64,000 nucleotides of DNA from Actinophytocola xinjiangensis (GTDB lineage: Bacteria; Actinomycetota; Actinomycetes; Mycobacteriales; Pseudonocardiaceae), in the NCBI RefSeq assembly GCF_001921215.1, contig NZ_MSIF01000011.1, forward strand, positions 62,001-126,000. Direction: 5' to 3'. The translations under genes were made by a program, and so were the position numbers. Below are positions 37,272 to 46,246 of this stretch, in pieces. Position 1 is the first letter of the stretch; each line of letters opens with the position of its first letter. The notes under the pieces are model-generated. The model was not told the DNA's origin. It did not search any database and saw nothing but the letters and a program-made list of their open reading frames with translations.

Positions 37272-38438
37272 ATGCAGGTCTCGGAAGCCACCCTGAACGC
37301 CCTGGAGCGCGCCTCGGGGAAGCTGGCCTCCGCTGCCCTCGCCTCGATGGACCAGCAGTTTCCCTGGTTCGGGCGGATGCCGGCCGACCAGCGGGCCAGT
37401 GTGCAGCTGATCGCGCAGACCGGGGCCGCCGGGTTCACGGCCTATCTCCGTGATCAGGGCGCGGCGATCCGGCTGACGACCGACGCGTTTCGGCAGGCGC
37501 CGCAGGAGTTGTCGCGGTGGATCAGTCTGCGGCAGACCGTCGAGCTGGTTCGGGTCGCGTTGCACGTCATCGAGCGGGAGGTGCCGGATCTCGCGGCCGA
37601 CGACACGGAGCGTCTGGTGTTGACCGACGCCGTGTTGCGGTACGGGCGTGAGGTGGCGTTCACGGCGGCCATGTCCTACGCGTCGGCGGCCGAGACCCGG
37701 GGCGCCTGGGACGCGCGGCTGGAGGCGTCGGTCGTGGACGGGATCGTGCGGGGGGATGCCGAGGAGTCGCTGCTCAGCCGGGCCGCGGCGCTGGGGTGGG
37801 ATCTGGACGCGCCGGCGACGGTGTTGGTGGGGAACTCGCCGTCGGATGATCCGCCGACGGTGATCTACGAGGTGCGTAGCCGGGCGGCGCGGGCCAACCG
37901 GTCGGTGTTGCTCGGTGTGCAGGGGTCGCGGCTGGTGGTGGTGCTCGCCGGGGTGACCGAGGAGCCCAGTGACGTGCTCACTCGCATGTCGGCGTCGTTC
38001 GGGGACGGGCCGGTGGTGGCGGGGCCGACGGTCGACAACATCGCCGACGCGCACCGCAGTTCGGCCGACGCGTTGTCCGGGTTGCGGGCGGTGGTGGCGT
38101 GGCCGACGGCGCCGCGCCCGGTGCGTTCGACCGATCTGCTGCCGGAGCGGGCGCTCGCCGGTGACCCGGAGGCCGAGTGGCAGCTGATCGACCAGATCGC
38201 CAAGCCGTTGGAGGACGCGGGCGGCCCGCTGTTGCAGACGGTCGAGACGTTCCTGGAGGCCGGCGGGGTGCTCGAAACCTGCGCTCGGCTACTGTTCGTC
38301 CACCCGAACACGGTGCGCTACCGCCTGCGCAAGGCCACCGAACTCACCGGGCGTAACGCCTCGGTACCTCGTGACGCGCTTGTGCTGAGGATCGCACTCG
38401 CTGTGGGAAGGTTGTCCAGATCGCGAGGACTGTGGTAG
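37272..38438 (+). CDS. fasR: FasR-like PucR/CdaR-family activator of fatty-acid synthesis
   Basis: A 388-residue regulator of the Streptomyces FasR type. The helical N-terminal domain is followed by a GGDEF-like middle region (about 170-270) and a C-terminal PucR helix-turn-helix (about 325-385; TFLEAGGVLETCARLLFVHP then NTVRYRLRKATELTG). In Streptomyces coelicolor FasR sits directly upstream of fabD-fabH-acpP-fabF and activates that operon; the gene order is identical here. A GGTTCCT inverted repeat between fasR and fabD is a candidate target. Confidence 0.92.
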   Translation: MQVSEATLNALERASGKLASAALASMDQQFPWFGRMPADQRASVQLIAQTGAAGFTAYLRDQGAAIRLTTDAFRQAPQELSRWISLRQTVELVRVALHVIEREVPDLAADDTERLVLTDAVLRYGREVAFTAAMSYASAAETRGAWDARLEASVVDGIVRGDAEESLLSRAAALGWDLDAPATVLVGNSPSDDPPTVIYEVRSRAARANRSVLLGVQGSRLVVVLAGVTEEPSDVLTRMSASFGDGPVVAGPTVDNIADAHRSSADALSGLRAVVAWPTAPRPVRSTDLLPERALAGDPEAEWQLIDQIAKPLEDAGGPLLQTVETFLEAGGVLETCARLLFVHPNTVRYRLRKATELTGRNASVPRDALVLRIALAVGRLSRSRGLW

Positions 38439-38493
38439 CGGAACACACAACGGAAACCGGCCTGTATCGTTCCTTGAGCGGTTACCATTGTGG

Positions 38494-38511
38494 GGTTCCT
38501 ACAAAGGAACC
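38494..38511. promoter_or_regulatory. Inverted repeat upstream of fabD, candidate FasR site
   Basis: GGTTCCT-acaa-AGGAACC, a perfect 7-bp inverted repeat in the 135-bp gap between fasR and fabD, 62 bp before the fabD start. Confidence 0.45.
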
Positions 38512-38573
38512 GGTCGTGACTTCGTGGATGCCAGCATCCCACCAACGCCCGGTCACCGTGTTCAGTAGATGGT

Positions 38574-39506
38574 GTGCTCGCACTGCTCGCCCCAGGCCAG
38601 GGCTCCCAGACTCCAGGCATGTTCGCGCCGTGGCTCGAGCTTGACGGCACCCGGGAACGGGTCGCCGGCTGGTCCGAGTTGACCGGACTCGATCTCGTCG
38701 AGCTCGGTACGGTCGCCGACGCCGAAGCCATCCAGGACACCTCGGTCACCCAGCCGCTGGTGGTCGCGCTCGCGCTGCTGGCGTTCGAGGAGCTCCAGCG
38801 CCGCCACGAGTTGCCGGCCGACCTGCTGGTCGCCGGGCATTCGGTCGGTGAGCTCGCCGCGGCCGCGATGGCCGGGGTGCTCAGTGCCGACGACGCGGTG
38901 GCGCTGGCCGCGGTCCGTGGCCGGGAGATGGCCAAGGCCTGCTACCTGGAGCCGACCGGTATGGCCGCGGTGATGGGTGGCGAGCCGGACCAGGTCGTCG
39001 CGTGGCTCGCCGAGCACGACCTGTCGCCGGCGAACCGCAACGGCGCCGGGCAGATCGTCGCCGCCGGGCAGGTCGCGCGGATCGACGAGATCGTCGCCGA
39101 CAAGCCCGAAGGGGTGAAGAAGGTCATCAAGCTGAAGGTGGCCGGCGCCTTCCACACCCGGTTCATGGCTCCGGCACAGGAAGCACTCGGCGAGCGGGCG
39201 AAGAAGGTCGCCGTCGCCGATCCGACCCGCACGTTGCTGTCCAACGCCGACGGCACCGCGGTCGCCGACGGTACGACCGTCCTCGATCGGCTGGTCGCTC
39301 AGGTCACCCGGTCAGTGCGCTGGGACCTGTGCATGGAAACGATGCGTGAGCATGGCGTGAGCGCGACCCTGGAGCTCCCGCCCGCCGGCACGCTCACCGG
39401 CCTCGCCAAGCGCGAACTCTCGGGGATCACCCCGGTCGCGCTGAAGACGCCGGCAGACCTCGACAAGGTGGCCGGGATACTCGGCACCGGAGAGACGTCG
39501 ACATGA
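38574..39506 (+). CDS. fabD: Malonyl-CoA:ACP transacylase
   Basis: Loads malonyl groups onto ACP. 310 residues. The start GTG 38574 leads into LLAPGQGSQTPGMF. The catalytic serine is S90 in GHSVGE, with the histidine in the AFHTRFM segment. The conserved glutamine and arginine regions (TQPLVVALA; AAVRGREMAKAC) are present. First gene of the fab operon; its TGA overlaps the fabH ATG (ATGA). Confidence 0.96.
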   Translation: MLALLAPGQGSQTPGMFAPWLELDGTRERVAGWSELTGLDLVELGTVADAEAIQDTSVTQPLVVALALLAFEELQRRHELPADLLVAGHSVGELAAAAMAGVLSADDAVALAAVRGREMAKACYLEPTGMAAVMGGEPDQVVAWLAEHDLSPANRNGAGQIVAAGQVARIDEIVADKPEGVKKVIKLKVAGAFHTRFMAPAQEALGERAKKVAVADPTRTLLSNADGTAVADGTTVLDRLVAQVTRSVRWDLCMETMREHGVSATLELPPAGTLTGLAKRELSGITPVALKTPADLDKVAGILGTGETST

Positions 39507-40477
39507 CCAAGCTCCGCCTCACCCACGGCGCACCGGCCACCCGGATCCTCGGGATCGGCAGTGCGCAACCCGAACGGGTGGTGACCAACGACGACCTGGC
39601 CGCCGTGATGGACACGAACGACCAGTGGATCCGCGACCGGGTCGGTATCGCCGAGCGCCGCTTCGGCGGGTCAGGGGACACCGTGGTGTCGATGGCCGTC
39701 GAGGCCGGCGCCAAGGCCATCGCCGCGTCCGGGCTCAGCCCGGCCGACGTGGACACGGTGATCGTCGCCAACTGCACCACGACCGTGCCGATCCCCAACG
39801 CCGCCGCGCAGGTGGCGGAACTGGTCGGGGTGAAGGGTGCCGGCGGTTTCGACCTGAACGCGGCGTGCGCGGGGTTCTGTTACGCGCTGGCCACCGCGTC
39901 GGACATGGTGCGCACCGGCACGGCGACCCGGGTGCTGGTGATCGGCTCGGAGAAGCTCACCGACATCGTCGACCCGGTCGACCGGTCGACGGCGATCATC
40001 TTCGCCGACGGCGCCGGTGCGGCCGTGGTCGGCCCGAGCGAGGAGATCGGCATCGGGCCGGTCGCCTGGGGCACCGCCGGTGACCTCGTCGAGACGATCA
40101 CGATGCCCAACGGCAAGCACATCTTCCAGGAGGGCCAGTCGGTCTTCCGCTGGGCGACGACGAAGATCGCCCCGATCGCGCTCCGCGCCCTGGAGCTCGC
40201 CGGCCTCGAACCGTCCGATGTGGACGTTCTGATTCCGCATCAGGCGAACCTGCGGATCGTCGAGGCCATCGCGAAGAAGCTGCGGCAGAAGGGCGCGCGG
40301 GAGGACATGGTCGTCGCCGACGACATCGTCACCTCCGGCAACACCTCGTCGGCGTCCATCCCGATGGCGATGGACCACATGCGCGCGGCCGGCCGGGTGC
40401 ACTCCGGTGACGTCGCACTGCTGGTCGGGTTCGGCGCTGGCCTGTCCTACGCCGGCCAGGTCGTGATCTGCCCCTGA
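39503..40477 (+). CDS. fabH: Beta-ketoacyl-ACP synthase III
   Basis: Starts fatty-acid synthesis by condensing an acyl-CoA primer with malonyl-ACP. 324 residues. The Cys-His-Asn triad is C122 (LNAACAGFCYAL), His in IPHQAN and Asn in GNTSSASIP. In actinomycetes this enzyme chooses branched or straight primers; the sequence alone does not decide which. Translationally coupled to fabD. Confidence 0.96.
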   Translation: MTKLRLTHGAPATRILGIGSAQPERVVTNDDLAAVMDTNDQWIRDRVGIAERRFGGSGDTVVSMAVEAGAKAIAASGLSPADVDTVIVANCTTTVPIPNAAAQVAELVGVKGAGGFDLNAACAGFCYALATASDMVRTGTATRVLVIGSEKLTDIVDPVDRSTAIIFADGAGAAVVGPSEEIGIGPVAWGTAGDLVETITMPNGKHIFQEGQSVFRWATTKIAPIALRALELAGLEPSDVDVLIPHQANLRIVEAIAKKLRQKGAREDMVVADDIVTSGNTSSASIPMAMDHMRAAGRVHSGDVALLVGFGAGLSYAGQVVICP

Positions 40478-40523
40478 TTTCCCGCAGTACCAACATTTCC
40501 ACGTGAGAGAAAGAGAGAACGAG

Positions 40524-40781
40524 ATGGCCACCACGGAGAAGCCCACCGACGAGGAGATTCTCGCCGGACTCGCCGAGATCGTCGAAGAGGTCGCCGGCGT
40601 CGAGGCCGACGAGGTCACCGCCGAGAAGTCCTTTGTGGACGACCTGGACATCGACTCGCTGTCCATGGTCGAGATCGCCGTCCAGGCCGAGGACCGTTTC
40701 GAGGTCAAGATCCCGGACGCCGAGCTCGCGAACCTGAAGACGGTCGGCGACGCGGTGACCTACGTCGCCAAGAACGTCTGA
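40524..40781 (+). CDS. acpP: Acyl carrier protein
   Basis: An 85-residue acidic carrier with the phosphopantetheine serine at S45 in DIDSLSMVE. ATG 40524 follows AAGAGAGAACGAG; an in-frame GTG at 40503 would add seven odd charged residues and is not favoured. It carries the acyl chains passed between FabD, FabH and FabF, and its octanoyl form is the LipB donor. Confidence 0.96.
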   Translation: MATTEKPTDEEILAGLAEIVEEVAGVEADEVTAEKSFVDDLDIDSLSMVEIAVQAEDRFEVKIPDAELANLKTVGDAVTYVAKNV

Positions 40782-40829
40782 CCTGCTGGACAAAATGACC
40801 GAAGCCGCCACCCACGGACGGAGGGGGAC

Positions 40830-42077
40830 ATGAGCACGGTCGATGTGGTCGTCACCGGTATGGGTGCGACGACGCCGCTGGGCGGCGACGTCGCGTCCAC
40901 CTGGGACGGACTGATCGCTGGCCGCAACGGCATCCGCCTCAACGAGGCCGAATGGGTGTCGAAGTTCGACCTACCGACGAAGCTGTCCGCGCCGCTTGCC
41001 GTCGAACCGTCCGAGGTGCTGCCCCGCGTCCAGCTACGCCGGCTGGACCGCTGTGAGCAGATCGCGATAATCGCGGCCCGCGAAGCCTGGGCCGACGCCG
41101 GTTTCGTCCCGCCGACCGAGGACAGCCAGTCGGTGGAACCCGAACGGCTCGGCGTCGCGATCGGCACCGGCATCGGTGGCCCGGTCACCCTGCTCGACCA
41201 GGACGACCTGCTGGAGAACCAGGGCCTGCGCAAGGTCTCACCCCTGACCGTGCCGATGCTGATGCCCAACGGCCCGGCGGCGCACGTGAGCATCGAGTTG
41301 ATGGCGAGGGCCGGCGTGCACTCCCCGGCGTCGGCGTGCGCGTCGGGGGCCGAGGGCCTGGCCACCGGCTGGCAGATGATCAAGTCGGGCCGGGCGGACG
41401 TGGTGGTGGCGGGTGGTGCGGAGGCGTGCATCCACCAGATCACGGTGGCCGGCTTCGCCCAGTCGCGAACCCTGAGCCTGCGCAACGACGAGCCCGACCG
41501 CGCCTCCCGCCCCTTCGACGTCGACCGGGACGGCTTCGTCCTTGGCGAGGGCGCCGGCGTGCTGGTGCTCGAACGTGAGGACCACGCCCGGGCGCGCGGC
41601 GCGCGGATCTACGGTCGCCTGGGCGGCGCGGGCATCACGTCCGACGCGTACCACATCACCGGCAACCACCCCGAGGGCATCGGCCAGATCAACGCGATCA
41701 CGCAGGCCGTGCGGGCGGCGGGCCTGTCCCCGATCGACATCGGCCACGTCAACGCCCACGCCACCTCCACCGTCGTCGGCGACCTCGGCGAAGCCGTGGC
41801 GATCACCAAGGCGCTCGGTGACCATGTGGTGCTGACCGCGCCGAAGAGTTCGCTGGGGCACCTGGTGGGCGGAGCCGGAGCGGTGGAAAGCATCGCCACC
41901 CTGCTGTCGATCTACCACGGCATCATCCCGGCGACCAGGAACCTGGAGAACCAGGACCCGAAGGTCAGCCTCGACATCGTCGCAGGCGAACCGAGGAAAC
42001 TGCTGCTCAACGCGGCCGTGAACGACTCCTTCGGCTTCGGCGGACACAACGTGGCCCTGGCCTTCACCGCGGTCTGA
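40830..42077 (+). CDS. fabF: Beta-ketoacyl-ACP synthase II
   Basis: Elongation condensing enzyme. 415 residues, ATG 40830 behind GGAGGGGG. The catalytic cysteine is C170 in SACASGAE. The two active-site histidines lie in NAHATSTVVGD and SLGHLVGGAGAVE, and the C-terminal GFGGHN is intact. Last gene of the fab operon, followed immediately by a 16-bp hairpin. Confidence 0.96.
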   Translation: MSTVDVVVTGMGATTPLGGDVASTWDGLIAGRNGIRLNEAEWVSKFDLPTKLSAPLAVEPSEVLPRVQLRRLDRCEQIAIIAAREAWADAGFVPPTEDSQSVEPERLGVAIGTGIGGPVTLLDQDDLLENQGLRKVSPLTVPMLMPNGPAAHVSIELMARAGVHSPASACASGAEGLATGWQMIKSGRADVVVAGGAEACIHQITVAGFAQSRTLSLRNDEPDRASRPFDVDRDGFVLGEGAGVLVLEREDHARARGARIYGRLGGAGITSDAYHITGNHPEGIGQINAITQAVRAAGLSPIDIGHVNAHATSTVVGDLGEAVAITKALGDHVVLTAPKSSLGHLVGGAGAVESIATLLSIYHGIIPATRNLENQDPKVSLDIVAGEPRKLLLNAAVNDSFGFGGHNVALAFTAV

Positions 42078-42112
42078 GGTGATCGGGGGTCGGCCTCCGG
42101 CCCCCGATCACC
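42078..42112 (+). terminator. Terminator of the fab operon
   Basis: The stem begins with the base after the fabF stop: 16 bp (42078-42093 with 42097-42112) with one T-G pair and a 3-nt loop. Followed by ACTTTACC rather than a full T-run. The rest of the gap to 42331 shows nothing else I can support. Confidence 0.85.
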
Positions 42113-42312
42113 ACTTTACCGTCGGCCACCGACGGTTTCGGTCGCCCGCGGCGCGACCTGTGGATGGTTGCCACTCGCCGGTCCAGTTATCCACAAGTGG
42201 CCGCTGACCAGCCAATTCCCACCCCCACACGACTAGACTGGAAATCGGGGGGATCCCCGTGGCGGTCGAGGGCCGACGCGCAACGAATCCGGTCCTCAGC
42301 ACCGCGTAGCGA

Positions 42313-42338
42313 CAGGTCTCAGGCGCAGGTCTCAGGCG
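42313..42338. repeat. Tandem 13-bp repeat at a gene end
   Basis: CAGGTCTCAGGCG occurs twice back-to-back (42313-42325, 42326-42338). The stop codon of the minus-strand gene lies in the second copy, and a partial third copy (CAGGCCTCA) lies inside the gene. Confidence 0.85.
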
Positions 42339-42943
42339 CAGGCCTCATGCTGTGGACTCGACGCCGCCGGGCCGCTGTCGATCTTCCACTCGCCCGAGGA
42401 CCGGACCATCGGGAACACCACGTTCCAGTGGATGCAGGGCGCCTGGAGTTCCGGCGGCGCGTCCGCCTCGTCCTGGACGCTGGTGAACGTCATCAGGACT
42501 CGCGCCGTCTCCGAGTCCTCCGCCAGTTGGATGCGGTAGATCACGATCCGCCCGTCCTTGGTGGAGCGGTAGTCGCGTCGCCAGGTCTCTTCCGGCTTCT
42601 CTTCGACCCTGGGCTCGGTGACGGTGCTGGCCCAGCTCTCGTAATCGAGCTGGTTGATGGCGTCGAAGTGGGTTTGGAGGACCTCTCGGAGGGGTTCGTA
42701 GAGGGGGTGGACGGTCGCGTCCGCCGTACCTTGGACCACGTCGGAACCTGGTTGTTCCTCGAGGGGCACCGTGAGGTCGGTGGGGACCACCGGGTCGGGC
42801 GAGTCGGGGCCGGGGTCCTCGTACCACTGGCGCGCGAGGAGACCACCTATCGCGGTGGCGATCACCGTGACGAGGAGTACCGGCACCAGCCACAGTTGGC
42901 GGCCACGATCGGGTGACACTCTAGAAGGGTGCCACAGGGGCAT
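42332..42943 (-). CDS. Membrane-anchored protein of unknown function
   Basis: A 203-residue protein with one N-terminal membrane segment (about 17-38; LWLVPVLLVTVIATAIGGLL), an acidic linker and a C-terminal domain (about 75-195) with the alternating pattern of an NTF2-like fold (THFDAINQLDYESWASTV; WNVVFPMVRSSGEWKID). I cannot name a family. Its ATG overlaps the DUF3145 stop (TGATG), so the two are translationally coupled and probably functionally linked. Confidence 0.75.
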   Translation of the reverse strand: MPLWHPSRVSPDRGRQLWLVPVLLVTVIATAIGGLLARQWYEDPGPDSPDPVVPTDLTVPLEEQPGSDVVQGTADATVHPLYEPLREVLQTHFDAINQLDYESWASTVTEPRVEEKPEETWRRDYRSTKDGRIVIYRIQLAEDSETARVLMTFTSVQDEADAPPELQAPCIHWNVVFPMVRSSGEWKIDSGPAASSPQHEACA

Positions 42944-43434
42944 CAGCCTACGCGGTGCAACCAGGTTACTGGGGCGCCGTCGCCTGCCCTTCGGTATGGC
43001 TCCAGCGCCGCGTCCCAGGACGCACCGAGGACCTCGTCGACCTTGTGGGCGAAGGCCTCACCGGCCCTGCTGGCCGTCGCCATCGCCCTGAGTTGGTCCT
43101 CGCCCACGACGATGTCGCCGTTGGCGGCCGTGCGCGAGCGCCACAGCCCCAGGGTGGGGACGAAACAGAAACGCTCGCCATCCACCCCCGCGCTCGGGTC
43201 CTCCGTGACCTCGAAACGAGTCATCGGCCACGCCTTCAGCGCGGCCACCAGCTTGGCTCCCGTCCCCGCCTCACCGGTCCAGCCGCACTCCGCCCGGAGC
43301 TGACCCTGGGCCGCCGGCTGCGCGGTCCACTGCAGGTTCGCCCGGACTCCAAGGGTGCCCGAAATAGCCCACTCGACGTGCGGACATACCGCAGACGGCG
43401 ACGAGTGGACGTACACCACGCCACGAGTGCTCAC
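42943..43434 (-). CDS. DUF3145 family protein
   Basis: A 163-residue conserved actinobacterial protein. It begins STRGVVYVHSSPSAVCPHVE and continues with LQWTAQPAAQGQLRAECGW, RFEVTEDPS and GDIVVGEDQLRAM, typical of DUF3145, whose role is unknown. GTG 43434 sits 7 nt after GGAGG; the longer frame to 43500 is not supported. Often found near the fab operon in related genomes. Confidence 0.92.
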   Translation of the reverse strand: MSTRGVVYVHSSPSAVCPHVEWAISGTLGVRANLQWTAQPAAQGQLRAECGWTGEAGTGAKLVAALKAWPMTRFEVTEDPSAGVDGERFCFVPTLGLWRSRTAANGDIVVGEDQLRAMATASRAGEAFAHKVDEVLGASWDAALEPYRRAGDGAPVTWLHRVG

Positions 43435-43634
43435 TGCTGACCTCCGCTGCTCGACGAGGAACCGTCTTCCCCTACGCCCTCGTCCAACGGCGGCAAACAC
43501 GCACTCTCATTTGTCCGGCCCATTCTGCACGGCCACCGACACTTGCGCCACACCGGTCACAGATTCCCGTGACCCGACCCACCTGGGGTCACCGTCCCCG
43601 ATACGGTGAGTCGGGTCCACTGAAGGGGGCATCC

Positions 43635-44930
43635 GTGCGTGTGATCCGCCTGGGCGAGGAGTCCTCAAAGGTCGGTGCGGACGTGCGGGCCGCGCTCGCA
43701 TCGTGGGGGCGCGGGGAGGGGGTCGTCGGCGGCGTCGCGCTCCTCGGACCGCAGCCGACCGGATCCCAGCACCGGGTCGACGCGGTCGTGCTCCTGCCCC
43801 GAGGTGTGCTGGTCATCGCCGGTGTCGACCTCCCGGACCCTGCCATGCGGCTCGACGCCCCGCTGACCGCCCAGTGGAAGACCGACGGGTGGCCGCTGAC
43901 CCGCCCGGACGGTGTGGTCAACCCGGCCGTCGAGGTCATCGACACCATCGCCACCATCACCCGGCACCTGGAGGACGCGAAGGTCGAACCGTTGCCGGTC
44001 GGCACCGTGCTCGCCGTCGGGCCCTACGTGTCGCAGGTCCACCAACCCGTCTCCGACCTGCTGCGCGGCGTGCGGGTCCTGCACCCCGAGCCGGGGACCC
44101 TGCTGACCGCCGCCCGCGAGCTCGCCACCCACCCCCGGCCGTGCACGGTCCGCCAGGCGCGGGCCATCCTGCACGCCCTCGCGCCGAACAACGCCACCCT
44201 GGCCGCCATCGACCTGGCCGCCGAGGGGTTCAGCGACACCGCCGCCGCCCGCGACCTCGGCACCGCCTCCACCACGGTCATCCCGAAGATCACCGCCGCC
44301 CGGCCGGGGCCGGCGCGGGCCGACGGCGGGCGCGGCGGGCAGCTGCGGTGGCTGCCGGTCAGCGCCGCGGCGCTGGTCGCCCTGCTGCTGCTCACCGGCA
44401 TCCTCTACGCGGTCGCCTCGGCCGGGGACGACAACCCCGAGCCGAGCGGCGGGTCCGGGCCGACCACCGTGGCCGCCAGCGACGTCGAGATCGACGGGCA
44501 GGCCTTCGCGCCCAAGGGCACGGTCGCCGACACCGACTGCGCCGCGCACGCCTACGGCGACGTGCAGGCCTGGCTGGAGCGCAACCGCTGCGGCGAGCTG
44601 GTGCGGATGCGCTACGAGTCCACAGCGGACGACCGGCGGGCGGCCGTGCTGGTCGCGGTGCTGCGCTTCCCGGAGGACGCGCTCGCGCAGGACCTGCTGG
44701 CGGTGGCCGACCAGCCCGGCGCGGGGGCGATCACCGACCCGTCGGTCGAGGGTGAACAGTGGCCGGGTGGCGTCACGCCGTACTTCGAGTCCGCCGCCTA
44801 CGCCAGCGCGCTGGCCGGCGGCAGCCTCACGCTGGTACAGGCCGTCTGGATCGGTGCCCCGTCCACACCGGACGACGCGGACCTGACCCGGCTGGCTACG
44901 CTGGCACTCGACATCCCCGCCCCCGAGTGA
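43635..44930 (+). CDS. Single-pass membrane protein with possible NERD-like N-terminus
   Basis: A 431-residue protein from GTG 43635 behind GAAGGGGGC. The N-terminal domain (about 1-150) contains HRVDAVVLLPRGVLVIAGVDL, reminiscent of nuclease-related (NERD) domains but without a clear catalytic set. An Arg/Ala-rich linker precedes one membrane helix (about 238-260; AALVALLLLTGILYAVA) and an extracytoplasmic domain with two cysteines (TDCAAHAYGDV, ERNRCGEL) that could be disulfide-bonded. Function unknown. Confidence 0.75.
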   Translation: MRVIRLGEESSKVGADVRAALASWGRGEGVVGGVALLGPQPTGSQHRVDAVVLLPRGVLVIAGVDLPDPAMRLDAPLTAQWKTDGWPLTRPDGVVNPAVEVIDTIATITRHLEDAKVEPLPVGTVLAVGPYVSQVHQPVSDLLRGVRVLHPEPGTLLTAARELATHPRPCTVRQARAILHALAPNNATLAAIDLAAEGFSDTAAARDLGTASTTVIPKITAARPGPARADGGRGGQLRWLPVSAAALVALLLLTGILYAVASAGDDNPEPSGGSGPTTVAASDVEIDGQAFAPKGTVADTDCAAHAYGDVQAWLERNRCGELVRMRYESTADDRRAAVLVAVLRFPEDALAQDLLAVADQPGAGAITDPSVEGEQWPGGVTPYFESAAYASALAGGSLTLVQAVWIGAPSTPDDADLTRLATLALDIPAPE

Positions 44931-45038
44931 CGCGGCCCACCTTCACCCGCCACACCGGGAGCCCTCACGGTAAGGCGACTTACCGGCCGTTATTCTCAGT
45001 CGCGTTTGTCTCGCGATTAATCCACCTCGGAGGATCCA

Positions 45039-45377
45039 GTGGCGCAGAAGACCGTTCTCGAGCTGGTCGACGACCTCGACGGCGGGCCGGCCGACGAGAC
45101 CGTGACCTTCGCCCTTGACGGAGCGGAGTTCGAGATCGACCTCTCCGCCGAGAACGCCGACCGCCTGCGGGACACCCTCGCCGAGTTCGTCGGCCACGCC
45201 CGGCGCACCGGCGGACGCAAGGCGCGCACGCCCAAGGCCGTCGCGCCGGCCCCGGCCAACGGCAAGCCCGACACCCAGGCCGTGCGCGAGTGGGCCCGCA
45301 GCCAGGGCGAGACCGTCGCCGAGCGCGGCCGCGTCCCGCAGGCCGTGCTGATCAAGTTCCAGGAAGCCCACGCCTAG
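45039..45377 (+). CDS. lsr2: Lsr2-type nucleoid protein
   Basis: A 112-residue xenogeneic-silencing histone-like protein. The N-terminal dimerisation domain (AQKTVLELVDDLDGGPADETV) and C-terminal DNA-binding domain with the pattern KPDTQAVREWARSQGETV...RGRVP are joined by a Pro/Ala linker. The Lsr2 minor-groove motif is normally Arg-Gly-Arg, and RGR is present. It binds AT-rich DNA. GTG 45039 follows CGGAGGAT. Its stop shares the palindromic CTAG (45374-45377) with the convergent gene. Confidence 0.95.
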   Translation: MAQKTVLELVDDLDGGPADETVTFALDGAEFEIDLSAENADRLRDTLAEFVGHARRTGGRKARTPKAVAPAPANGKPDTQAVREWARSQGETVAERGRVPQAVLIKFQEAHA

Positions 45378-46246
45378 GACGGCAACCGGCGGGCCGAGGG
45401 CCTGGCCCAGGTGCCCAGCCGGTTGACGGCCAGCACCGGGTGCGGCACCAGCGGCCCCAGCCGGGGATCGTGGATCAGGGTGCGCGCCGTCAGCTGCGCC
45501 GCCCGCACCGCCCCCGACAACCCCCGCAGCATCGGTGTGGCCACCACGTCCGGATAGGCCCGGTGGCCGTAGACGCGCGTCGCCCACGGCGGCAGCAGCG
45601 AGTACGCCAGGTGCCCCACCAGCGGCTCGTACACCCGCACACCCAGCGCGAGCCAGCCGGTCACCGGTGGGCGGTGCAGGAACGCGTAGATCTCGTCCGA
45701 GCCGGCGGTACGCCGCAGCAGCGGCCGCCGCGCGGTGAGGTAGGCGCGCATCGCGGCGACGTCACCGGGAACCTCGTCCGGGTCCAGCCCGACCAGGGCC
45801 GCCGCCCGGCGCTGCTCGTCGAGGTAGCGGTCGGCGTGCGCGGCGGTCAGCGGGAACCCGGCCCGGCGCACCACCGACAGGAACGACGACACCTCCGCGC
45901 AGTGCACCCACAGCAGCAGCTCCGGGTCGTCGACCCGGTACCGCTGGCCGGTCTCCGGGTCGACCGCCCGCAGCTCGCGGTGCACCCGCCGCACCCGCGC
46001 CGCGTGCTCGTGGACCTCGCCGGTCGGGCAGTAGGTGGTGGCACCGACGAAGTTCGCGGTGCGCACCAGCCGGCCCAGCGGGTCACGCCGGAAATCCGAG
46101 TTCTGCACGACCCCGGCGACCGTCCTGGGGTGCAGCGCCTGCAGGTAGAGGCTGCGGATGCCGGCCAGCCACATCGCCGGCTCGGCGTGCAGCTGCCAGC
46201 TCACCGAGTCGGGCCCGAACAGGCCGACATCCACCGTGGCGGTCAC
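45374..46246 (-). CDS. MpaB-like oxygenase (DUF2236)
   Basis: A 290-residue protein of the DUF2236/MpaB group, typified by LYLQALHPRTVAGVVQNSDF, LRTANFVGATTY-like and LLLWVHCAEVSSFLSVVRR segments. Some family members are b-type heme oxygenases (latex-clearing protein relatives); the substrate here is unknown. GTG 46246 overlaps the stop of the TPP enzyme (GTGA), so it is translationally coupled as the last gene of the minus-strand run. Confidence 0.85.
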   Translation of the reverse strand: MTATVDVGLFGPDSVSWQLHAEPAMWLAGIRSLYLQALHPRTVAGVVQNSDFRRDPLGRLVRTANFVGATTYCPTGEVHEHAARVRRVHRELRAVDPETGQRYRVDDPELLLWVHCAEVSSFLSVVRRAGFPLTAAHADRYLDEQRRAAALVGLDPDEVPGDVAAMRAYLTARRPLLRRTAGSDEIYAFLHRPPVTGWLALGVRVYEPLVGHLAYSLLPPWATRVYGHRAYPDVVATPMLRGLSGAVRAAQLTARTLIHDPRLGPLVPHPVLAVNRLGTWARPSARRLPS

